Part shown: in pieces, positions 10,214 through 23,061 of the stretch | Layout: the number at the start of each line of letters is the position of its first letter | How positions within the stretch are numbered: the stretch's first letter is position 1 | Assembly (NCBI GenBank): GCA_027186245.1 | Contig: CP114481.1 | Location: forward strand, 33,945,501-34,009,500 | Source: Coriaria nepalensis | Lineage: Eukaryota > Streptophyta > Magnoliopsida > Cucurbitales > Coriariaceae | Length of the DNA stretch: 64,000 nucleotides | Direction: 5' to 3' | Notes under the pieces: model-generated | Database searches by the model: none | Seen by the model: the letters and a program-made list of their open reading frames with translations, nothing else | What the model was told of the DNA's origin: nothing | Program-made: the position numbers and the translations under genes

Positions 10214-11630
10214 TCAATGAGTCATTTCAAGTCAATAACTTATTTCAAAGCAAGTCGATCGAATTTTATTTTTGCACTACAAACAGAAGTTTTGTGCATA
10301 ACTTGCAAATGATCAATGCAAGGAAAGTGTGCATTCGTTTAACCTTAAAATCATTTAATGAGTCATTTCAAGTCAATAACTTATTTCAAAGCAAGTCGAA
10401 CGAATTCAATTTTTGCAGTACAAACAGAAGTTTTGTGCATAACTTGCAAATGATCAATGCAAGGAAAGTGTGCATTCGTTTAACCTTAAAATCATTTCAA
10501 TGAGTCATTTGAAGTCAATAACTTATTTCAAAGCAAGTCGAACGAATTCTATTTTTTCACTACAAACAGAAGTTTTTTCCATAACTTGCAAATGATTTAT
10601 GCAAGGAAAGTGTGCATTCGTTTAACTTAAAATCATTTCAATGAGTCATTTCAAGTCAATGACTTATTTCAAAGCAAGTTGAACGAATTTAATTTTTAAA
10701 CTACAAACACAAGTTTTGTGCATAACTTGCAAATGATCAATGCAAGGAAAGTGTGCATTCGTTTAACTTAAAATCATTTCGATGAGTCATTTGAAGTCAA
10801 TAAGTTATTTCTAACCAAGTCGAACGAATTCAATTTTTGCACTGCAAACACAAGTTTTGTGCATAACTTGCAAATGAAAATTGGAAGGAAAGTGTGCATT
10901 CGTTTAACCTTAAAATCATTTCAGTGAGTCATTTCAAGTCAATAACTTATTTCAAAGCAAGTCGAACGAATTCTATTTTCGCACTACAAACAGAAGTTTT
11001 TTGCATAACTTGCAAATTATCAATGCAAGGAAAGTGTGCATTCGTTTAACCTTAAAATCATTTCAATGAGTCATTTCAAGTCAATAACTTATTTCAAAGC
11101 AAGTCGAACGAATTCAATTTTTGCACTACAAACAGAAGTTTTGTGCATAACTTGCAAATGATCAATGCAAGGAAAGTGTGCACTCGTTTAACCTTCAAAT
11201 CATTTCAATGAGTCATTTCAAGTTAATAACTTATTTCACAGCAAGTCGAACGAATTCAATTTTTGCAGTACAAACAGAAGTTTTGTGCATAACTTGCAAA
11301 TGATCAATGCAAGGAAAGTGTGCATTCGTTTAACCTTAAAATCATTTCAATGAGTCATTTCAAGTCAATAACTTATTTCAAAGCAAGTCGAACGAATTCA
11401 ATTTTTGCACTACAAACAGAAGTTTTGTGCATAACTTGCAAATGATCAATGCAAGGAAAGTGTGCACTCGTTTAACCTTCAAATCATTTCAATGAGTCAT
11501 TTCAAGTTAATAACTTATTTCACAGCAAGTCGAACGAATTCAATTTTTGCAGTACAAACAGAAGTTTTGTGCATAACTTGCAAATGATCAATGCAAGGAA
11601 AGTGTGCATTCGTTTAACCTTAAAATCATT
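10214..11630. repeat. 10-mer higher-order repeat, unit 3 (1,417 bp)
   Basis: Near-identical to unit 2, including the 1-bp deletion. A private change is ATTTCGATG for ATTTCAATG near 10,780. GAAAATTGG sits at 10,876, exactly 1,417 bp after its partner at 9,459. Confidence 0.9.
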
Positions 11631-12764
11631 TCAATGAGTCATTTCAAGTCAATAACTTATTTCAAAGCAAGTCGAACGAATTCTATTTTTTCACTACAAA
11701 CAGAAGTTTTTTCCATAACTTGCAAATGATTTATGCAAGGAAAATGTGCATTCGTTTAACTTAAAATCATTTCAATGAGTCATTTCAAGTCAATGACTTA
11801 TTTCAAAGCAAGTTGAACGAATTCTATTTTTAAACTACAAACACAAGTTTTGTGCATAACTTGCAAATGATCAATGCAAGGAAAGTGTGCATTCGTTTAA
11901 CTTAAAATCATTTCAATGAGTCATTTGAAGTCAATAAGTTATTTCTAACCAAGTCGAACGAATTCAATTTTTGCACTGCAAACACAAGTTTTGTGCATAA
12001 CTTGCAAATGAAAATTGGAAGGAAAGTGTGCATTCGTTTAACCTTAAAATCATTTCAGTGAGTCATTTCAAGTCAATAACTTATTTCAAAGCAAGTCGAA
12101 CGAATTCTATTTTCGCACTACAAACAGAAGTTTTTTGCATAACTTGCAAATTATCAATGCAAGGAAAGTGTGCATTCGTTTAACCTTAAAATCATTTCAA
12201 TGAGTCATTTCAAGTCAATAACTTATTTCAAAGCAAGTCGAACGAATTCAATTTTTGCACTACAAACAGAAGTTTTGTGCATAACTTGCAAATGATCAAT
12301 GCAAGGAAAGTGTGCACTCGTTTAACCTTCAAATCATTTCAATGAGTCATTTCAAGTTAATAACTTATTTCACAGCAAGTCGAACGAATTCAATTTTTGC
12401 AGTACAAACAGAAGTTTTGTGCATAACTTGCAAATGATCAATGCAAGGAAAGTGTGCATTCGTTTAACCTTAAAATCATTTCAATGAGTCATTTCAAGTC
12501 AATAACTTATTTCAAAGCAAGTCGAACGAATTCAATTTTTGCACTACAAACAGAAGTTTTGTGCATAACTTGCAAATGATCAATGCAAGGAAAGTGTGCA
12601 CTCGTTTAACCTTCAAATCATTTCAATGAGTCATTTCAAGTTAATAACTTATTTCACAGCAAGTCGAACGAATTCAATTTTTGCAGTACAAACAGAAGTT
12701 TTGTGCATAACTTGCAAATGATCAATGCAAGGAAAGTGTGCATTCGTTTAACCTTAAAATCATT
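11631..12764. repeat. 8-mer deletion derivative of the higher-order repeat (1,134 bp)
   Basis: Order as in units 1-3, but the CGATCG and CAGTAC monomers that open the unit are missing, leaving eight monomers. GGAAAATG (about 11,740 and 12,874) and GAAAATTGG (12,010 and 13,144) repeat at 1,134 bp. The loss of exactly two units in register indicates unequal exchange. Confidence 0.88.
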
Positions 12765-13188
12765 TCAATGAGTCATTTCAAGTCAATAACTTATTTCAAA
12801 GCAAGTCGAACGAATTCTATTTTTTCACTACAAACAGAAGTTTTTTCCATAACTTGCAAATGATTTATGCAAGGAAAATGTGCATTCGTTTAACTTAAAA
12901 TCATTTCAATGAGTCATTTCAAGTCAATGACTTATTTCAAAGCAAGTTGAACGAATTCTATTTTTAAACTACAAACACAAGTTTTGTGCATAACTTGCAA
13001 ATGATCAATGCAAGGAAAGTGTGCATTCGTTTAACTTAAAATCATTTCAATGAGTCATTTGAAGTCAATAAGTTATTTCTAACCAAGTCGAACGAATTCA
13101 ATTTTTGCACTACAAACACAAGTTTTGTGCATAACTTGCAAATGAAAATTGGAAGGAAAGTGTGCATTCGTTTAACCTTAAAATCATT
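12765..13188. repeat. Partial fifth copy of the higher-order repeat
   Basis: Only the first three monomers of the 8-mer form (TTTATGC, AATGACTTATTT and GAAAATTGG units) are present. The next unit carries ACAAATTC and CACTACAAACACAAG and does not follow the pattern, so the run ends here. Confidence 0.85.
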
Positions 13189-16100
13189 TCAATGAGTCAT
13201 TTCAAGTCAATAACTTATTTCAAAGCAAGTCGAACAAATTCAATTTTTGCACTACAAACACAAGTTTTGTGCATAACTTCCAAATGATCATTGCAAGGAA
13301 AGTGTGCATTCGTTTAACCTTAAAATCATTTCAATGAGTCATTTCAAGTCAATAACTTATTTCAAAGCAAGTCGATCGAATTTTATTTTTGCACTACAAA
13401 CAGAAGTTTTGTGGATAACTTGCAAATGATCAATGCAAGGAAAGTGTGCATTCGTTTAACCTTAAAATCATTTCAATGAGTCATTTCAAGTCAATAACTT
13501 ATTTCAAAGCAAGTCGAACGAATTCAATTTTTGCACCACAAACACAAGTTTTGTGCATAACTTCCAAATGATCATTGCAAGGAAAGTGTGCATTCGTTTA
13601 ACCTTAAAATCATTTCAATGAGTCATTTCAAGTCAATAACTTATTTCAAAGCAAGTCGATCGAATTTTATTTTTGCACTACAAACAGAAGTTTTGTGCAT
13701 AACTTCCAAATGATCATTGCAAGGAAAGTGTGCATTCGTTTAACCTTAAAATCATTTCAATGAGTCATTTGAAGTCAATAACTTATTTCAAAGCAAGTTG
13801 AACGAATTCTATTTTTAAACTACAAACACAAGTTTTGTGCATAACTTGCAAATGATCAATGCAAGGAAAGTGTGCATTCGTTTAACATTAAAATCATTTC
13901 AATGAGTCATTTCAAGTCAATAACTTATTTCAAAGCAAGTCGAACGAATTCAATTTTTGCACCACAAACACAAGTTTTGTGCATAACTTCCAAATGATCA
14001 TTGCAAGGAAAGTGTGCATTCGTTTAACCTTAAAATTATTTCAATGAGTCATTTCAAGTCAATAACTTATTTCAATGCAAGTCGAACGAATTCAATTTTT
14101 GCACTACAGACACAAGTTTTGTGCATAACTTGCAAATGCTCAATGCAAGGAAAGTGTGCACTCGTTTAACCTTCAAATCATTTCAATGAGTAATTTCAAG
14201 TGAATAACTTATTTCAAAGCAAGTCGAACGAATTCAATTTTTGCACTACAAACACAAGTTTTGTGCATAACTTCCAAATGATCATTGCAAGGAATGTGTG
14301 CACTCGTTTAACCTTCAAATCATTTCAATGAGTCATTTCAAGTCAATAAGTTATTTCTAACCAGGTCGAACGAATTTTATTTTTGCACTACAAACAGAAG
14401 TTTTGTGCATAACTTGCAAATGATCAATGCAAGGAAAGTGTGCATTCGTTTAACCTTAAAATCATTTCAATGAGTCATTTCAAGTCAATAAGTTATTTCA
14501 AAGCAAGTCGAACGAATTCAATTTTTGCACTACAAACACAAGTTTTGTGCATAACTTGCAAATGATCAATGCAAGGAAAGTGTGCATTCGTTTAACCTTA
14601 AAATCATTTCAATGAGTCATTTCAAGTCAATAACTTATTTCAAAGCAAGTCGAACGAATTCAATTTTTGCACCACAAACACAAGTTTTGTGCATAACTTC
14701 CAAATGATCATTGCAAGGAAAGTGTGCATTCGTTTAACCTTAAAATCATTTCAATGAGTCATTTCAAGTCAATAACTTATTTCAAAGCAAGTCGATCGAA
14801 TTTTATTTTTGCACTACAAACAGAAGTTTTGTGCATAACTTGCAAATGATCAATGCAAGGAAAGTGTGCATTCGTTTAACCTTAAAATCATTTCAATGAG
14901 TCATTTCAAGTCAATAACTTATTTCAAAGCAAGTCGAACGAATTCAATTTTTGCAGTACAAACAGAAGTTTTGTGCATAACTTGCAAATGATCAATGCAA
15001 GGAAAGTGTGCATTCGTTTAACCTTAAAATCATTTCAATGAGTCATTTGAAGTCAATAACTTATTTCAAAGCAAGTCGAACGAATTCTATTTTTTCACTA
15101 CAAACAGAAGTTTTTTCCATAACTTGCAAATGATTTATGCAAGGAAAGTGTGCATTCGTTTAACTTAAAATCATTTCAATGAGTCATTTCAAGTCAATGA
15201 CTTATTTCAAAGCAAGTTGAACGAATTCTATTTTTAAACTACAAACACAAGTTTTGTGCATAACTTGCAAATGATCAATGCAAGGAAAGTGTGCATTCGT
15301 TTAACTTAAAATCATTTCAATGAGTCATTTGAAGTCAATAAGTTATTTCTAACCAAGTCGAACGAATTCAATTTTTGCACTGCAAACACAAGTTTTGTGC
15401 ATAACTTGCAAATGAAAATTGGAAGGAAAGTGTGCATTCGTTTAACCTTAAAATCATTTCAGTGAGTCATTTCAAGTCAATAACTTATTTCAAAGCAAGT
15501 CGAACGAATTCTATTTTCGCACTACAAACAGAAGTTTTTTGCATAACTTGCAAATTATCAATGCAAGGAAAGTGTGCATTCGTTTAACCTTAAAATCATT
15601 TCAATGAGTCATTTCAAGTCAATAACTTATTTCAAAGCAAGTCGAACGAATTCAATTTTTGCACTACAAACAGAAGTTTTGTGCATAACTTGCAAATGAT
15701 CAATGCAAGGAAAGTGTGCACTCGTTTAACCTTCAAATCATTTCAATGAGTCATTTCAAGTTAATAACTTATTTCACAGCAAGTCGAACGAATTCAATTT
15801 TTGCAGTACAAACAGAAGTTTTGTGCATAACTTGCAAATGATCAATGCAAGGAAAATGTGCATTCGTTTAACCTTAAAATCATTTCAATGAGTCATGTCA
15901 AGTCAATAACTTATTTCAAAGCAAGTCGAACGAATTCAATTTTTGCAGTACAAACAGAAGTTTTGTGCATAACTTGCAAATGATCAATGCAAGGAAAGTG
16001 TGCATTCGTTTAACTTAAAATCATTTCAATGAGTCATTTCAAGTCAATGACTTATTTCAAAGCAAGTTGAACGAATTCTATTTTTAAACTATAAACACAA

Positions 16101-16845
16101 GTTTTGTGCATAACTTGCAAATGATCAATGCAAGGAAAGTGTGCATTCGTTTAACTTAAAATCATTTCAATGAGTCATTTCAAGTCAATAAGTTATTTCT
16201 AACCAAGTCGAACGAATTCAATTTTTGCACTACAAACACAAGTTTTGTGCATAACTTGCAAATGATCAATGCAAGGAAAGTGTGCATTCGTTTAACTTAA
16301 AATCATTTCAATGAGTCATTTCAAGTCAATAACTTATTTCAAAGCAAGTCGAACGAATTTTATTTTTGCACTAGAAACAGAAGTTTTGTGCATCACTTGC
16401 AAATGATCAATGCAAGGAAAGTGTGCATTCGTTTAACCTTAAAATCATTTCAATGAGTCATTTCAAGTCAATAACTTATTTCAAAGCAAGTCGAACGAAT
16501 TCAATTTTTGCACTACAAACAGAAGTTTTGTGCATAACTTGCAAATGATCAATGCAAGGAAAGTGTGCACTCGTTTAACCTTCAAATCATTTCAATGAGT
16601 CATTTCAAGTTAATAACTTATTTCACAGCAAGTCGAACGAATTCAATTTTTGCAGTACAAACAGAAGTTTTGTGCATAACTTGCAAACGATCAATGCAAG
16701 GAAAGTGTGCATTCGTTTAACCTTAAAATCATTTCAATGAGTCATTTCAAGTCAATAACTTATTTCAAAGCAAGTCGAACGAATTCAATTTTTGCAGTAC
16801 AAACAGAAGTTTTGTGCATAACTTGCAAATGATCAATGCAAGGAA
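13189..16845. repeat. Satellite zone 5: mixed, with copy 2 of the 7,372-bp-offset segment
   Basis: 13.2-13.75 kb holds CGATCG units (13,373 with GTGGATAAC; another near 13,657). About 13,750-15,940 repeats 6.38-8.56 kb in order; private marks include TTTCAATGCAAG near 14,071, GAGTAATTTC near 14,187 and GAGTCATGTC near 15,890. From 15.95 kb on, the order changes to CAGTAC, AATGACTTATTT/AAACTATAAAC, TAAGTTATTT and CTAGAAACAG (16,371) units. The CTAGAAAC mark returns at 18,070, 1,699 bp on. Confidence 0.82.
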
Positions 16846-17099
16846 AGTGTGCATTCGTTTAACTTAAAATCATTTCAATGAGTCATTTCAAGTCAATGAC
16901 TTATTTCAAAGCAAGTTGAACGAATTCTATTTTTAAACTATAAACACAAGTTTTGTGCATAACTTGCAAATGATCAATGCAAGGAAAGTGTGCATTCGTT
17001 TAACTTAAAATCATTTCAATGAGTCATTTGAAGTCAATAAGTTATTTCTAACCAAGTCGAACGAATTCAATTTTTGCACTGCAAACACAAGTTTTGTGC

Positions 17100-19260
17100 A
17101 TAACTTGCAAATGAAAATTGGAAGGAAAGTGTGCATTCGTTTAACCTTAAAATCATTTCAATGAGTCATTTTAAGTCAATAATTTATTTCAAAGCAAGTC
17201 GAACGAATTCTATTTTCGCACTACAAACAGAAGTTTTTTGCATAACTTGCAAATTATCAATGCAAGGAATGTGTGCATTCGTTTAACCTTAAAATCATTT
17301 CAATGAGTCATTTCAAGTCAATAACTTATTTCAAAGCAAGTCGAACGAATTCAATTTTTGCACTACAAACAGAAGTTTTGTGCATAACTTGCAAATGATC
17401 AATGCAAGGAAAGTGTGCACTCGTTTAACCTTCAAATCATTTCAATGAGTCATTTCAAGTTAATAACTTATTTCACAGCAAGTCGAACGAATTCAATTTT
17501 TGCAGTACAAACAGAAGTTTTGTGCATAACTTGCAAATGATCAATGCAAGGAAAGTGTGCATTCGTTTAACCTTAAAATCATTTCAATGAGTCATTTCAA
17601 GTCAATAACTTATTTCAAAGCAAGTCGAACGAATTCAATTTTTGCAGTACAAACAGAAGTTTTGTGCATAACTTGCAAATGATCAATGCAAGGAAAGTGT
17701 GCATTCATTTAACTTAAAATCATTTCAATGAGTCATTTCAAGTCAATGACTTATTTCAAAGCAAGTTGAACGAATTCTATTTTTAAACTATAAACACAAG
17801 TTTTGTGCATAACTTGCAAATGATCAATGCAAGGAAAGTGTGCATTCGTTTAACTTAAAATCATTTCAATGAGTCATTTCAAGTCAATAACTTATTTCTA
17901 ACCAAGTCGAAGGAATTCAATTTTTGCACTACAAACACAAGTTTTGTGCATAACTTGCAAATGATCAATGCAAGGAAAGTGTGCATTCGTTTAACTTAAA
18001 ATCATTTCAATGAGTCATTTCAAGTCAATAACTTATTTCAAAGCAAGTCGAACGAATTTTATTTTTGCACTAGAAACAGAAGTTTTGTGCATAACTTGCA
18101 AATGATCAATGCAAGGAAAGTGTGCATTCGTTTAACCTTAAAATCATTTCAATGAGTCATTTCAAGTCAATAACTTATTTCAAAGCAAGTCGAACGAATT
18201 CAATTTTTGCAGTACAAACGGAAGTTTTGTGCATAACTTGCAAATGATCAATGCAAGGAAAGTGTGCATTCGTTTAACCTTAAAATCATTTCAATGAGTC
18301 ATTTCAAGTCAATAACTTATTTCAAAGCAAGTCGAACGAATCCTATTTTTTCACTACAAACAGAAGTTTTTTGCATAACTTGCAAATGATCAATGCAAGG
18401 AAAGTGTGCATTCGTTTAACCTTTAAATCATTTCAATGACTCATTTCAAGTCAATAACTTATTTCAAAGCAAGTCGAACGAATTCTATTTTTGCAGTACA
18501 AACAGAAGTTTTTTGCATAACTTGCAAATGATCAATGCAAGGAAAGTGTGCATTCGTTTAACTTTAAATCATTTCAATGAGTCATTTCAAGTCAATGACT
18601 TATTTCAAAGTAAGTTGAACAAATTCGATTTTTTCACTACAAACACAAGTTTTGTGCATAACTTGCAAATGATCAATGCAAGGAAAGTGTGCATTCGTTT
18701 AACCTTAAAATCATTCCAATGAGTCATTTCAAGTCAATAAATTATTTCAAAGCAAGTCGAACGAATTCAATTTTTGCAGTACAAACAGAAGTTTTGTGCA
18801 TAACTTGCAAATGATCAATGCAAGGAAAGTGTGCATTCGTTTAACCTTTAAATTATTTCAATGACTCATTTCAAGTCAATAACTTATTTCAATGCAAGTC
18901 GAACGAATTCAATTTTTGCAGTACAAACAGAAGTTTTGTGCATAACTTGCAAATGATCAATGCAAGGAAAGTGTGCATTCGTTTAACTTAAAATCATTTC
19001 AATGAGTCATTTCAAGTCAATGACTTATTTCAAAGCAAGTTGAACGAATTCTATTTTCAAACTATAAACACAAGTTTTGTGCATAACTTGCAAATGATCA
19101 ATGCAAGGAAAGTGTGCATTCGTTTAACTTAAAATCATTTCAATGAGTCATTTCAAGTCAATAAGTTATTTCTAACCAAGTCGAACGAATTCAATTTTTG
19201 CACTACAAACACAAGTTTTGTGCATAACTTGCAAATGATCAATGCAAGGAAAGTGTGCAT
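17100..19260. repeat. Internal 3,255-bp-offset duplication, copy 1
   Basis: Within the 44-mer, 17.10-19.26 kb matches 20.36-22.51 kb at a 3,255-bp offset (GAAAATTGG at 17,113/20,368; AAGTAAGTTGAAC unit in both). The copies are less alike than the 6,216-bp pair: for example TTTTCGCAC versus TTTTTGCAC, and CATTCATTTAAC versus CATTCGTTTAAC. So this duplication is older and was carried along when the 44-mer doubled. Confidence 0.78.
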
Positions 19261-20359
19261 TCGTTTAACTTAAAATCATTTCAATGAGTCATTTCAAGTC
19301 AATAATTTATTTCAAAGCAAGTCGAACGAATTTTATTTTTGCACTAGAAACAGAAGTTTTGTGCATAACTTGCGAATGATCAATGCAAGGAAAGTGTGCA
19401 TTCGTTTAACCTTAAAATCATTTCAATGAGTCATTTCAAGTCAATAACTTATTTCAAAGCAAGTCGAACGAATTCAATTTTTGCACTACAAACAGAAGTT
19501 TTGTGCATAACTTGCAAATGATCAATGCAAGGAAAGTGTGCACTCGTTTAACATTCAAATCATTTCAATGAGTCATTTCAAGTTAATAACTTATTTCACA
19601 GCAAGTCGAACGAATTCAACTTTTGCAGTACAAACAGAAGTTTTGTGCATAACTTGCAAATGATCAATGCAAGGAAAGTGTGCATTCGTTTAACTTAAAA
19701 TCATTTCAATGAGTCATTTCAAGTCAATGACTTATTTCAAAGCAAGTTGAACGAATTCTATTTTTAAACTATAAACACAAGTTTTGTGCATAACTTGCAA
19801 ATGATCAATGCAAGGAAAGTGTGCATTCGTTTAACTTAAAATCATTTCAATGAGTCATTTGAAGTCAATAAGTTATTTCTAACCAAGTCGAACGAATTCA
19901 ATTTTTGCACTGCAAACACAAGTTTTGTGCATAACTTGCAAATGAAAATTGGAAGGAAAGTGTGCATTCGTTTAACCTTAAAATCATTTCAATGAGTCAT
20001 TTCAAGTCAATAACTTATTTCAAAGCAAGTCGAACGAATTCAATTTTTGCAGTACAAACAGAAGTTTTGTGCATAACTTGCAAATGATCAATGCAAGGAA
20101 AGTGTGCATTCGTTTAACTTAAAATCATTTCAATGAGTCATTTCAAGTCAATGACTTATTTCAAAGCAAGTTGAACGAATTCTATTTTTAAACTATAAAC
20201 ACAAGTTTTGTGCATAACTTGCAAATGATCAATGCAAGGAAAGTGTGCATTCGTTTAACTTAAAATCATTTCAATGAGTCATTTGAAGTCAATAAGTTAT
20301 TTCTAACCAAGTCGAACGAATTCAATTTTTGCACTGCAAACACAAGTTTTGTGCATAAC

Positions 20360-22515
20360 TTGCAAATGAAAATTGGAAGGAAAGTGTGCATTCGTTTAAC
20401 CTTAAAATCATTTCAATGAGTCATTTCAAGTCAATAACTTATTTCAAAGCAAGTCGAACGAATTCTATTTTTGCACTACAAACAGAAGTTTTTTGCATAA
20501 CTTGCAAATTATCAATGCAAGGAAAGTGTGCATTCGTTTAACCTTAAAATCATTTCAATGAGTCATTTCAAGTCAATAACTTATTTCAAAGCAAATCGAA
20601 CGAATTCAATTTTTGCACTACAAACAGAAGTTTTCTGCATAACTTGCAAATGATCAATGCAAGGAAAGTGTGCACTCGTTTAACCTTCAAATCATTTCAA
20701 TGAGTCATTTCAAGTTAATAACTTATTTCACAGCAAGTCGAACGAATTCAATTTTTGCAGTACAAACAGAAGTTTTGTGCATAACTTGCAAATGATCAAT
20801 GCAAGGAAAGTGTGCATTCGTTTAACCTTAAAATCATTTCAATGAGTCATTTCAAGTCAATAACTTATTTCAAAGCAAGTCGAACGAATTCAATTTTTGC
20901 AGTACAAACAGAAGTTTTGTGCATAACTTGCAAATGATCAATGCAAGGAAAGTGTGCATTCGTTTAACTTAAAATCATTTCAATGAGTCATTTCAAGTCA
21001 ATGACTTATTTCAAAGCAAGTTGAACGAATTCTATTTTTAAACTATAAACACAAGTTTTGTGCATAACTTGCAAATGATCAATGCAAGGAAAGTGTGCAT
21101 TCGTTTAACTTAAAATCATTTCAATGAGTCATTTCAAGTCAATAAGTTATTTCTAACCAAGTCGAACGAATTCAATTTTTGCACTACAAACACAAGTTTT
21201 GTGCATAACTTGCAAATGATCAATGCAAGGAAAGTGTGCATTCGTTTAACTTAAAATCATTTCAATGAGTCATTTCAAGTCAATAACTTATTTCAAAGCA
21301 AGTCGAACGAATTTTATTTTTGCACTAGAAACAGAAGTTTTGTGCATAACTTGCAAATGATCAATGCAAGGAAAGTGTGCATTCGTTTAACCTTAAAATC
21401 ATTTCAATGAGTCATTTCAAGTCAATAACTTATTTCAAAGCAAGTTGAACGAATTCAATTTTTGCAGTACAAACAGAAGTTTTGTGCATAACTTGCAAAT
21501 GATCAATGCAAGGAAAGTGTGCATTCGTTTAACCTTAAAATCATTTCAATGAGTCATTTCAAGTCAATAACTTATTTCAAAGCAAGTCGAACGAATTCTA
21601 TTTTTTCACTACAAACAGAAGTTTTTTGCATAACTTGCAAATGATCAATGCAAGGAAAGTGTGCATTCGTTTAACCTTTAAATCATTTCAATGACTCATT
21701 TCAAGTCAATAACTTATTTCAAAGCAAGTCGAACGAATTCTATTTTTGCAGTACAAACAGAAGTTTTTTGCATAACTTGCAAATGATCAATGCAAGGAAA
21801 GTGTGCATTCGTTTAACTTTAAATCATTTCAATGAGTCATTTCAAGTCAATGACTTATTTCAAAGTAAGTTGAACAAATTCGATTTTTTCACTACAAACA
21901 CAAGTTTTGTGCATAACTTGCAAATGATCAATGCAAGGAAAGTGTGCATTCGTTTAACCTTAAAATCATTTCAATGAGTCATTTCAAGTCAATAAATTAT
22001 TTCAAAGCAAGTCGAACGAATTCAATTTTTGCAGTACAAACAGAAGTTTTGTGCATAACTTGCAAATGATCAATGCAAGGAAAGTGTGCATTCGTTTAAC
22101 CTTTAAATCATTTCAATGACTCATTTCAAGTCAATAACTTATTTCAATGCAAGTCGAACGAATTCAATTTTTGCAGTACAAACAGAAGTTTTGTGCATAA
22201 CTTGCAAATGATCAATGCAAGGAAAGTGTGCATTCGTTTAACTTAAAATCATTTCAATGAGTCATTTCAAGTCAATGACTTATTTCAAAGCAAGTTGAAC
22301 GAATTCTATTTTCAAACTATAAACACAAGTTTTGTGCATAACTTGCAAATGATCAATGCAAGGAAAGTGTGCATTCGTTTAACTTAAAATCATTTCAATG
22401 AGTCATTTCAAGTCAATAAGTTATTTCTAACCAAGTCGAACGAATTCAATTTTTGCACTACAAACACAAGTTTTGTGCATAACTTGCAAATGATCAATGC
22501 AAGGAAAGTGTGCAT
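20360..22515. repeat. Internal 3,255-bp-offset duplication, copy 2
   Basis: Partner of 17.10-19.26 kb. Just before it, a three-unit block (CAGTAC, AAACTATAAAC and GAAAATTGG units) is doubled at 424 bp (GAAAATTGG at 19,944 and 20,368). The copy ends where TAACTTAAAATC gives way to TAACCCTAAAATC near 22,525. Confidence 0.78.
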
Positions 22516-22815
22516 TCGTTTAACCCTAAAATCATTTCAATGAGTCATTTCAAGTCAATAACTTATTTCAAAGCAAGTCGAACGAATTCAATTTTTCCAG
22601 TACAAACAGAAGTTTTGTGCATAACTTGCAAATGATCAATGCAAGGAAAGTGTGCATTCGTTTAACCTTTAAATCATTTCAATGACACATTTCAAGTCAA
22701 TAACTTATTTCAGTGCAAGTCGAACGAATTCAATTTTTGCAATACAAACAGAAGTTTTGTGCATAACTTCCAAATGATCATTGCAAGGAAAGTGTGCATT
22801 CGTTTAACCTTAAGA

Positions 22816-22824
22816 TCATTTCAA
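22816..22824. other. 13-bp deletion joining the TCATTTCAA direct repeats
   Basis: The unit reads AAGATCATTTCAAGTC, missing the TGAGTCATTTCAA part that normally follows. One 13-bp period of the TCATTTCAA pair has been lost, giving a 129-bp unit without the bZIP palindrome. The same deletion, with the linked G in AAGATC, is found near 29,036 and 30,582, consistent with spread by the 6,216- and 1,546-bp duplications. Confidence 0.85.
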
Positions 22825-23061
22825 GTCAATAACTTATTTCGAAGCAGGTCGAACGAATTTTATTTTTGCACTAGAAACAGAAGTTTTGTGCATAACTTGC
22901 AAATGATCAATGCAAGGAAAGTGTGCATTCGTTTAACCTTAAAATCATTTCAATGAGTCATTTCAAGTCAATAACTTATTTCAAAGCAAGTCGAACGAAT
23001 TCTATTTTTTCACTACAAACAGAAGTTTTTTCCATAACTTGCAAATGATTTATGCAAGGAA

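Larger units (their letters stand above)
16846..23001. repeat. 44-mer tandem duplication with 6,216-bp offset, copy 1
   Basis: Everything from about 16.85 to 23.00 kb recurs 6,216 bp later in the same order. Checked pairs include CATTTTAAG (17,167/23,383), the AAGTAAGTTGAACAAATTCG unit (18.6/24.8 and 21.9/28.1 kb) and the 13-bp-deleted unit (22,820/29,036). The left edge is fixed by TGATCA versus TGATTTA and the right edge by GAATTCT versus GAATTCA. It corresponds to about 44 monomers. Confidence 0.9.

Noticed and set aside
18513..18722. Similar 65-69-codon open frames at 18,513, 21,768, 22,759, 24,729, 27,984, 28,975, 30,521, 47,811, 53,194, 55,319 and 62,395
   Set aside because: All begin at GTG or TTG in the same monomer phase and read through a 141-bp or 129-bp unit into the next. 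Their repetition is fully explained by the DNA duplications (offsets 6,216, 3,255, 1,546, 2,125 and 7,076 bp). No sign of coding constraint.
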